This document shows positions 56,025-64,000 of a DNA stretch of 64,000 nucleotides, one piece after another. The stretch is from the NCBI GenBank assembly GCA_930367205.1, contig OV884012.1:32150796-32214795 (forward strand), given 5' to 3'. The translations under genes were made by a program, and so were the position numbers. How positions within the stretch are numbered: position 1 is the stretch's first letter; every line of letters begins with the position of its first letter. This stretch comes from Acanthosoma haemorrhoidale. Its lineage: Eukaryota; Arthropoda; Insecta; Hemiptera; Acanthosomatidae. The notes under the pieces were generated by a model. It saw nothing but the letters and a program-made list of their open reading frames with translations, did not search any database and was not told the DNA's origin.

Positions 56025-58319
56025 CTACAATATATGCTTTACTTGACGCCATTTAAATTTTCTGCACATATTCGTTATTGCATTTGAACTTTAATATATT
56101 TTATTATTTGTCCTGATAATTGCCCTTAAAGATATTCAACTATGCTCCGCTTTCAACCGGCAATCAACTTACGACTTATAGACTTCCCGACTTAAACACA
56201 GCAATCCATCGACATGGAACCCTTTCACAAAATTTAAACAGAAAACACTTGATCACCGCTTAATTCTATAGTTCTGTTTACATAACACCACCCAAATTCA
56301 CCAATAACAGAAAAGTTGATGACATCCACTTACTTACTGAAACACATAACACATACTAATCCAAAATTCTCAAGCTAATAACTGAAGTAACACCGGCACA
56401 GTACACAGAGATCAAACAGTTTCATACGTTCAAACGTACATGAATAAATTATCCCATTAGTACCCTTTCATAAGTATCAGTCATCCAATACACGAACTAC
56501 CCACATTTGACTTACCTGATTACCCTCCACGACAACTTTACATCCAACGTGCAGCTAGAATAGGGATCTGTCGATATAACCGGACAGTACTGAATACATT
56601 TATAGAGAGGTATAACTTGATGTCATTCGTTAGTAGTGATTCCATTTCGCAGTCCATAAGACCAAACAGATAACAACGTATTGTTGTGCATCTTATTATA
56701 TAATTAAAAGTCTGTTTTAGTAGTAAAAATCATTTTATTTATTCGATTGCCATTTAACTGTAGGTAATAAATCCGTGAATAAAACAATAGGCAAGCTTTA
56801 ATCGAAACAATGAAAGTTTAACCTTTTGATTAGAAAACGTTTTAGATGATCCGGTTTTCTAACCTTAATTAGAAGGCTGTGAGAAATAGATAGTGAGCCA
56901 AACTCGTGACTAAGTAGTTGATTCACATGTAATAAAAACACTAAAACATATGATTATATTATTAATTAATAATGTGATGAGCATATCAATTATATTTCAA
57001 AAATTAATACCTTAATTGAAGCCTGCCATAAATCAGTAATGAATGTTGACTCATTGAATCGATGTTCAAAATTAATTCTGTTAACATTTCTCCTTTTTTT
57101 ATAAACATACGTATTTATGTTACAAAATGTTACAAAGTTCGGAAACATCAACACGTTGAAACATGTGAATCCCGACTGGCAAAGTATAAATGTTTACTTA
57201 TAAATTACCAGTAAAATCACTTATACACTTAGCTGCAAAGGTTTTGGAGCTAGATTTACATTTAACTTTAGCCGAATTGAAAAAAAAGTATAACTTTAAT
57301 TTTACATTCATGCCTATTACATCAATAAGCAATCAGAGAATTTGCTGACATTATTATAGGTAATAATAGGCTTGATGGATACGTGGGAGGAAGAGAACCC
57401 AGTAATGTACCCTCCTGTCAAGGGAGCGTAAACGAACAGCTTTCGGAAGGGGATCTCTCATCCAGATCCTTTTCAACCGTCTTCCTGATATGTCTACTAC
57501 ATGTAGAGTATTCATGTAAAATATATGTGGGTTATCGTGATTATTAAATTTGTTACACAGTCTTGTGTTTGTTTCCCATACACGTTCCTGTAATTTCAAA
57601 ACCCCTGTGGAGTGCCATGATGCTTAGATAAAGTGGTGTTTGAATAAAGGACGGAAAATTTTGGATTGATATTCATGTAGCGTTGCTAAATTTGATTTTT
57701 TTCCCGTGGGTTTGTGAAGTGGTAGCTCAGATTGATTAAGGTTTCATTAAATAGGTGTATGCGTTGAGTTAATATTTAAATCTGGATGGCCTGGGAAGTA
57801 GTTTGTATAGCAATTTTAATTATTTGTAGAGTGTCTCTTCTTTGATTCTTCTGCATGGATAACGTATTATTCTACATAAAAAGAAGTGGTATCGCATTAT
57901 TGTCCTTAAAAATTTAGGAAGAATCAACCTTAAAAACATTTTTTGACCTAGACTTGATAATCCTAAACTTTTTCTTGATAAATTTGTTTTGTCATACTTT
58001 TATTGCTTACCGTGTATTACTTAAGAAGGTGCCTTACTACTGAATTCAAGTAACATGCACAAAAAAAATGTTTTGAGGGATAAAAATAGAAATAAGTTGT
58101 TTAATACCACGTGAGCCAACTTTAAGTGGGCTTTAGATCTCGTTGTTTTATCAATTTATAGGTTTCTTTTATTCTTATTTTCTAAGTGGTTTTCAGTGAT
58201 CAAGGTTATTTCTTTCTACCCTATTTATTTTGATTATATATGAATATAACTAAGTTTAAAAACTGATTGATTATGTTGATGTTTCAAACGTTAAGTCGGT
58301 AAAGATAAATGTTGTTAAT
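56025..58319. other. AT-rich sequence, no supported gene
   Basis: A minus frame at 57354-57599 ('RRLKRIWMRDPLPKAVRLRS') is somewhat GC-richer but without a recognised motif. The remainder is AT-rich. Confidence 0.45.
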
Positions 58320-58760
58320 GCCTGTGAGGACTCAACCCTCCCTTATCGAGGAGAAAAATTCACTTCACACCTAGGGCTTCGTAGTCTACCCCCTGGCAAT
58401 CAGATCAAATCGAAGATTATACAACTAATCAGATCAGATGAAACCTAGCGAAGCTGTGTGTCAACCGTGCATGTATAAGCCGCCTGTACTAACTATATCG
58501 CCTTCACAGTGGATTAGGCAGCCGGCACATTTGGCACCTCTCGGGTAGGCCGAGAGCAGCCACTGGGAGGAGTGGCCACTGGTGCGGACAAGATATGTAT
58601 CCCAGGTGCTCCCGCCCACAAAGGCCCTCTGACCGCTCGCCTGTGGGCTAATGCCATCAAAGGGCCCCCTTGTAGGGCACGTTTTCCGCCCTCCGCCGTC
58701 GTTATGCACTGATTAACACCTAGCCATGTGTGGATCTGTGCCCCTGGCTTGTCCGCTTTT
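58320..58760. other. GC-rich island, unclassified
   Basis: About 440 bp of high GC from 'ctgtgaggactcaaccctcc' to CTTCCCAACCC. The minus frame 58461-58709 is open but of low coding character. Sharp borders against AT-rich flanks suggest an inserted repeat (LTR- or SINE-like). I found no matching copy in the window and no terminal repeats. Confidence 0.35.
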
Positions 58761-58946
58761 GTCTCTTCCCAACCCTATCTTATATTCACAAGGATCAGAT
58801 TTTGGTTGTTTCTTGCTCAATTTTACTTAACATTTTAAACTGGAGTATTCAGATATTCAGACAACGGTAGAGGGATCTAGACGCTTACTTGAAATATTTA
58901 ACAGTCATATCATTAGTACACATGGATTAGCTGAATTATTATAAAG

Positions 58947-58958
58947 GATTCGAATTAT
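58947..58958. repeat. Target-site duplication, left copy
   Basis: GATTCGAATTAT, identical to 61285-61296. Confidence 0.93.
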
Positions 58959-61284
58959 TTATTTTTTTTTTTATTTTTTTTTTTCCTTTATTGTGCAATA
59001 TTTACAATCTGCCTTTTATAAGGCAATAAGTAATTAAGATATATGCTCTCATTCATACAATATTTACAGTTCATCATTCACTCGCTCATTCATACAATAT
59101 TTACAGACAGCCCAGAGACCCCCCAAATCCACCGCAAAGAGAAAGCGGAGTCTTGGGAAGTCCCCCACGCTCCTCCGTCAGCCGCGTCACCGGATACTAG
59201 CCAGTGGATGCTGACCAAGAGCGCGAGAGCCACAGACGCTCAGGACATGATTGGAGAGACTGGCCATTGCCAGGACTCCCACTGTCACGCGTTTATAGCA
59301 GGTCACGAGGCCACTGCCGTTTCAGTCTCCGAGGAGGATTATAGGGATGAGTGGCGCAGTGCATTGACTGTGCTACAGGATTAGGGTGGTTGGAAAGGCT
59401 ACTGTGGAATTTCGTAAACTTGGAAGGGATGAGTTCTAGAATGTAGGGTATATTAAGGTCGTTATGAAGGGTTTTGTTGCTGACATAATAAGGGGCATTT
59501 ACTATTGTTCTCAGGACTTTTGATTGAAAGGATTGGATACGCTTGATGTTAGACTTTTTTGCTGTCCCCCATAGCTCTATTCCGTATGTCCAGATTGGTT
59601 TAAGTATAACTTTGTAGATTAGTAGTTTATTTTCTATTGAGAGATGGGATGTCCTTTGAAGTAGTCTGTACAGTTGTCCAAAGCGTCTGTTTAGTTCTTG
59701 TCTTTTTAGTCTCGTATGTGGGTTCCAGGTCAGTCGTTTGTCAAGATGGAAGCCTAAGTACCGTACTGTCTCGGATACAGGGAGAGGAATAGAATTAAAA
59801 TAAACTAGTGGACCAGACTTGCGACAAAGGGTGAAGGTAATGTGGGAGCATTTTGCTTCATTAACTTTGATCCGCCATTGATTGCACCAATACTCGATCT
59901 CGTCAAGGTGTTTTTGAAGGTTATGGGATGCTATGTCGGGGTCTGGATGGGATGACAAGACTGCAGTGTCATCTGCAAATGTGGCCAAGAAGGTATTGGG
60001 AGTAGAGGGGACATCAGCGGTGTATAGGTTATAGAGGATGGGGCCCAGGACACTGCCCTGTGGAACTCCTGCACTTATGGGATAGTAGTTAGAGTATTCT
60101 AAACCACAGCGGACTTGGAAGAAGCGGTTTGAAAGGTAGGACTGTAGGATTAGGAAAAGGGTCTGTGGTAAATATCTTTTGAGCTTGTAGAGCAAACCTG
60201 CGTGCCAAACCCTGTCAAAAGCTTGAGCTATATCGAGAAAGGCAGCAGTGCAATACTGTTTGGTTTCAAGGGCTGAGGAGATGTGATCAACAACGCGAAG
60301 GCCTTGTTGAGCAGTGGAATGTCGTTGGCGGAAGCCAAACTGGTGTGTGGGAAAAAGGTTTTTGGATTCAACAATGGGAAGTAGACGTTTTAGTAGGAGT
60401 TTCTCAAATATTTTTGAGAGGATAGGGAGTAGGCTAATTGGACGATAAGATGAGGCGTCATTGGGTGGTTTACCGGGTTTGGCGAATAGGACAATAATGG
60501 AGTGTTTCCAGAGGAGAGGAAAGTGCGTCGTTCGGATTATGCAATTATATATGTAGGTTAGGAAGATTATGGCTTTAGGAGGAAGTTGTTTGAGAATTTG
60601 AGGAGTAAGGAGATCATATCCAGGGGATTTTCGGTAAGGTAAGTTTTTCAGAAGGTATTTAACCTCAGAGGGGTTAACGGCTTTTGGCGGAAGAGAGAGA
60701 GGAATAGGTGAAGTGAGGAAATCTTCCACAGTTGTGCTGTGAGTATGGCTTTGATGAGAAAGGTGAGGTGTGAAAGTATGGGTAAGATGCAGAGCAACTT
60801 CCTCCGACCTATCCCCATCCGAAGCCGCCCAGGACCCATCATCACGACGGAGTGGGTGTGAAACAGGTTGATACTTTAGGATTTTTTTGGTTACGTTCCA
60901 CAAGGAGTTATCCCTGGTGGACAGAGAGGAGAGGTAGGAATTGAAAGAATCGGAACGGAAGGATGCCAATCGCCGCTTTACCAATCGGCAGTACTGATTG
61001 TACGTGCGACGATCAATAGGATGCCGGGATCTTTGCCACACTGTTCTGGAGCGGCGTTTGGATTGGATTAGATCTTTGAGATGCTGAGGTAAACGATTAT
61101 GATTGTGGATTTTTGTGTGACGATGGGGTGACGATGCCTCCCAAGCCGACCTCTGGACCAGAGTAGTGAAAGAATGCACTGCATCGTCTAGGTCTTGGGA
61201 TGTTTTCAGGGATAATTTGAGGTTTACGGACTCTGTAAGAAGCTGACGGAAGTGGTCCCAGTCAACTGGGCCCCTAATAAATGA
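58959..61284 (-). mobile_element. Family C Jockey-type retrotransposon, 5'-truncated, recent
   Basis: The insertion is delimited exactly by a perfect 12-bp duplication (GATTCGAATTAT). From its 5' side (right) it contains ORF2 without the endonuclease, a ~310-nt 3' UTR and a T-rich tail (58,959-58,985, the poly(A) with one or two substitutions). AATAAA lies just before the tail. The 3' UTR holds a ~40-bp tandem duplication: 'gtaaatattgtatgaatgag' appears twice. Shorter family C copies lie at 13.7, 36.4 and 36.8 kb. The perfect duplication and open RT frame indicate a young insertion, dead on arrival because of 5' truncation. Confidence 0.95.
59293..61284 (-). CDS. Family C ORF2 remnant: reverse transcriptase without endonuclease
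   Basis: About 663 residues from the insertion edge to the stop, with no interruption. Landmarks, numbered in a frame that begins 13 codons outside the element: K-S-P-G-Y-D (232-237), YRPISLLP (293-300), motif A FLDIAQAFD (D364), GVPQG (419-423), FADD (449-452) and YLGFHLD (522-528). The conserved end is 'PYYVSNKTLHNDLNIPYI' to 'RQWPRDLL'. The endonuclease and all of ORF1 are missing through 5' truncation. The apparent 13 extra N-terminal codons (61285-61323) come from the target-site duplication and host flank, start at TTG and are not part of the protein. RT motif forms are Jockey-like and distinct from family A. Confidence 0.92.
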   Translation of the reverse strand, partial: SFIRGPVDWDHFRQLLTESVNLKLSLKTSQDLDDAVHSFTTLVQRSAWEASSPHRHTKIHNHNRLPQHLKDLIQSKRRSRTVWQRSRHPIDRRTYNQYCRLVKRRLASFRSDSFNSYLSSLSTRDNSLWNVTKKILKYQPVSHPLRRDDGSWAASDGDRSEEVALHLTHTFTPHLSHQSHTHSTTVEDFLTSPIPLSLPPKAVNPSEVKYLLKNLPYRKSPGYDLLTPQILKQLPPKAIIFLTYIYNCIIRTTHFPLLWKHSIIVLFAKPGKPPNDASSYRPISLLPILSKIFEKLLLKRLLPIVESKNLFPTHQFGFRQRHSTAQQGLRVVDHISSALETKQYCTAAFLDIAQAFDRVWHAGLLYKLKRYLPQTLFLILQSYLSNRFFQVRCGLEYSNYYPISAGVPQGSVLGPILYNLYTADVPSTPNTFLATFADDTAVLSSHPDPDIASHNLQKHLDEIEYWCNQWRIKVNEAKCSHITFTLCRKSGPLVYFNSIPLPVSETVRYLGFHLDKRLTWNPHTRLKRQELNRRFGQLYRLLQRTSHLSIENKLLIYKVILKPIWTYGIELWGTAKKSNIKRIQSFQSKVLRTIVNAPYYVSNKTLHNDLNIPYILELIPSKFTKFHSSLSNHPNPVAQSMHCATHPYNPPRRLKRQWPRDLL

Positions 61285-61296
61285 GATTCGAATTAT
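61285..61296. repeat. Target-site duplication, right copy
   Basis: GATTCGAATTAT at the 5' truncation point of the family C element. Confidence 0.93.
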
Positions 61297-61539
61297 AAAG
61301 AAACAATATCGAGAGATGCCCAAGTTGGAATCAGTACGTTACTGTTACTACTTTTCCTTACTACAAACATTTGAAAAATTGTAGATTTCTGTCCAAAAAT
61401 ACTTAATTTTAAAACATCTTGATCAGAGAAAAAAAAACAAAATAATAAGTAGTCAAAATATTTACATTAAACACCTAACAAAACTGCCTTAGAACATGTA
61501 AAATCCGTGATTTTTATTTTTGGTTATAAAAAATTATCT

Positions 61540-62480
61540 ATCTACCCCTATCTGCTTCCCTCACTCTTTCTACGGGTCCAGGCCAAGAAACATTTCCCCC
61601 CTTCGTTTTATTTGTTACTTATATGATCTCCCTAACTCTTCCCTAATTGATCATTGTTTTCTTCTACTTTACGAACCATTCTCGACGAATCTTTACGAAC
61701 TCTACCAGACGAATCATTTATTTATCCTATCCCACCGTTCCGATTTTTTACCTGAATAAACTGAGGTTAACTGCATCGGATAGTCAGGCAATTGCCAATG
61801 GGTGCAGTTTCCTCTTCAGAACCTTTGTCGATATTCCTGCTTTAACCGTTAATGGTTATTAACCACCGTCAGAAACCTAGGAATAAACATTTTCCAAACC
61901 CTCTCTTGGAACCAACATATTTTAAAAACGTCCCGTTGGTCAATAGGTACAACCCTGAAACTATTCCATCACTCTCGGGATATGCTCGCCCGTCCTACAC
62001 CCCAACTCCTTGTTGCCTTCCTCATTTTCCCTCACTTTGACTACGGCTGTGTGGTGTATGGGGGTCTATCGGTGGTAATCGAGGGCAGGTTGAAGCGAAT
62101 CATTAATTACTTCGTTAGAATTGTCTTTGGGACTCGCATGTCTTTCACCTCTACACCGAGATGTCTTCCCCGCCTTCCCGTGTACAATATTTGCTCGGTT
62201 CATTCCGTTTTCAAACCATCAATTCACATTACTTTCCTTATATATATATTATTTTACTGTTCAAATCCTCAGTCCCTTCCCGGATAACAAGATTCCGATC
62301 TCTGACCTCTATACTTCTGCACACAAAACAGAAACATACGATCGGTATTTCATTGCACGTTCTACCCTCTGGAATTTCTCTCTCTTAATATATATATATA
62401 TCTGCTATGCACCATCCTTACGAACCTTTAAAGCTCTCCTGTTCCAACACCTCCTCACCTTCCAAAGAGACACTCGTTAG
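61540..62480 (+). pseudogene. Decayed CR1/L2-like reverse transcriptase, C-terminal half
   Basis: Across several frames the plus strand reads, in order, 'ISPLRFICYLYDLPNS' (after motif B), 'LTASDSQAIANGCSFL' (the N-x-S-K-S-Q region), 'IPALTVNG' and 'TVRNLGINIFQTLSWNQHI' (Y/NLG thumb motif). Then come 'FPHFDYGCVVYGGL', 'LKRIINYFVRIVFGTR' and near the end 'ARSTLWNFSL' and 'LRTFKALLFQHLL'. This block order is typical of CR1/L2/Rex-type elements and differs from Jockey families A and C. The FADD box is not readable. Stops, indels and a (TA)n insertion at 62,388-62,400 show long decay. No poly(A) tail is visible; a short repeat near 62,858-62,875 (TTCTA units) could be its end. Confidence 0.65.
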
Positions 62481-63894
62481 TTTGGGAACGATTCATTTTT
62501 GTATTTAATATTTTTATTGAATGTTTTAATACATATAGATAGATTTTCGCTGGTGTGCCACTTGCTTGTTATCTTTCGTATTCATTTAATCGTTATTATT
62601 TAATGTTATACAAACTTCTGCATATTGCTGTAGTTTTTTTTGGATTCTTATAGGTGGTCCCATCTATGACTTTGTTTACAAAAATCAGTTAAATAATGGT
62701 TATTTTATTTCATAATTATTATTATCTTTCCCATAGAGGTTAAAATTTATTTCAAATTGTCATTATTTTTTATTATGACGTAATAGATCTTTTCATTTTC
62801 CAGATGTCATCTGAACATTAATATTATTAATAGGGATTGTCCCGCAACAAAATTATTTTTCTATTCTATTCTAAAATTTTGAACTTGGGCTTTAAACAAG
62901 TATATAGTGGAGTTAGTTGGCCATTCAATCAAACAAGTTAAATATACAAAAGGCTTAACAGGACTAGACCAGTAGCTGATTCATTAACCACGTCCATGTT
63001 TTAAAGAGGTCGGTACCAACCAAATAAAATCGAAACAAGGATGTCTATACGCAACACTAAAATAAGTAATGAAGAGCTTTCCCTTATCTTCGTTTAAAGG
63101 CGATTAGAATAATCTAGTATGGTCCGCAGCCTAACACACAGGTTCACTGTCTTCCTGTGACAATAGTAACATCGAACCCACACCGTGGTACCTATAGAGC
63201 TTGATGAAATATTTGTGTCACACAGTGCACCAAGACCATGATCACTTACTTACTTTCACCATTTCGACATTATTGGAACGGCCACATGATTCTAATGAAA
63301 CATCATTAGACAATATGTAACTTCAAAACAGGTTATGCTTGGTCAAGATGCAAAAAAACAAAATTGTCCCTGCTTCATTCTTGGATCCAGGCTCAACACT
63401 CAATTTCATCTTCAGGAAATGCGATGATCGGGAAGATCATCCTGTTGTTGTTTATTTACTACCTCATCAGGAGGGGGCACAGCAACACTACTATCATGTT
63501 CATCATGGGGATCGCTCTACTAACACTCCTGTAAGAAGTAGAGGAACAAGTGGATAACCTACATCAATGGCATAAGCACGTGCACGTTTTATGAAATGAA
63601 TAAGAATACATTCATAATGAACAGTTCTTTCATATTTTATTTAAGTGTGGTGATATTCATTTAGAGTACGGTCGTTGTAAAACCTGAACGTCACTTGCAT
63701 TAATTATTAATTGGTATGGAAATGGCTGACATTCACCAATTGATTGTTTTTCCACATGTCCACTTACTCATACTAACTCAAAGTAACCGATTATGAACTC
63801 CATATTTAGGTGTACACTCTCGTCGGACACTCTTTTTTATTCCCCATTTTCCCTTTATAATCATTAGATCATCATTAAAAATTAGTCACTTTTG
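62481..63894. other. AT-rich sequence, no gene seen
   Basis: The first ~400 bp may be the 3' UTR of the CR1-like fossil. Nothing else supported; a frame at 63339-63557 has no recognised motif. Confidence 0.45.
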
Positions 63895-63896
63895 TT

Positions 63897-64000
63897 TTTA
63901 TGGCTTGGAGGTGGGTACGGTCAATTACTTAAGACCTCCTGCAAACCAGATCGATTCCTGGTTTGAATCTCGGCCACAGCACTATTTTTTCCTCTTTCCG
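63897..64000 (+). mobile_element. Possible tRNA-derived SINE head, runs off the window
   Basis: An A-box-like TGGCTTGGAGGTGGG lies about 50 nt before CCTGGTTTGAATCTCGG, which fits the Pol III B box at most positions. Spacing fits a tRNA-derived promoter. Stem pairing is poor, so it is not a functional tRNA. The body of the repeat would lie beyond 64,000. Confidence 0.35.

Noticed and set aside
61285..61323. N-terminal 13 codons preceding the family C RT
   Set aside because: They lie in the target-site duplication and host flank and start at TTG, so the apparent extension is accidental.
1..64000. CRISPR arrays, rRNA genes, operon-like gene clusters
   Set aside because: No regularly spaced repeats with unique spacers, no rRNA signature and no closely packed genes. 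Retrotransposon content and spliced-exon features indicate an animal nuclear genome.

Overview
The window looks like a piece of a large, repeat-rich arthropod (probably insect) genome. Most of it is AT-rich and non-coding. Coding-like islands are few, and most recognisable sequence is transposon derived: Jockey-type non-LTR retrotransposons carrying insect-style CCHC Gag and EN-RT ORFs, solo LTRs, a foldback element and several old reverse-transcriptase fossils. Nothing suggests a prokaryote, plasmid or CRISPR locus.

Host-gene candidates are sparse. A 150-codon ORF with one membrane segment and a nearby AATAAA lies on the minus strand at 3728-4180. A clean first coding exon lies on the plus strand at 9466-9825, behind a CpG-rich promoter-like island at 8830-9060 and ending at a consensus splice donor. 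If that exon is real, much of the sequence to its right may be its first long intron. Neither protein is recognised.

Two Jockey-like families dominate. Family A has a nearly complete copy at about 45.3-49.7 kb (minus): ORF1, an 8-nt overlap, ORF2 with intact RT motifs, a 3' UTR and a 63-nt poly(T). At least eight 3' fragments of A lie at 1.1, 2.1, 6.4, 6.6, 11.6-13.3, 14.5, 21.7 and 28.8 kb. Family C has a 5'-truncated copy with an open RT frame at 58,959-61,284, flanked by a perfect 12-bp target-site duplication. Shorter C copies lie at 13.7 and 36.7 kb, plus a 5'-inverted (twin-primed) copy at 36.34-36.73 kb that landed in the tail of an older one.

Two solo LTRs of one LTR-element family (5639-7441 and 21891-22758, each with its own 5-bp duplication) and a diverged third copy (49925-50390, inverted) are present. 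The first was later hit twice by family A at one target; the second supplies the empty site, so the order of events can be read directly.

Older material includes two inverted, decayed copies of a multicopy arthropod protein family of unknown function (18.81-19.69 and 43.93-44.64 kb), RT fossils of three further types (2.46, 39.95-40.87 and 61.54-62.48 kb), a 282-bp foldback element at 26.78-27.06 kb, and tRNA-derived SINE-like heads. The remaining intervals are AT-rich sequence in which I see no supported gene. All family names rest on motif recognition by eye; no database search was run.
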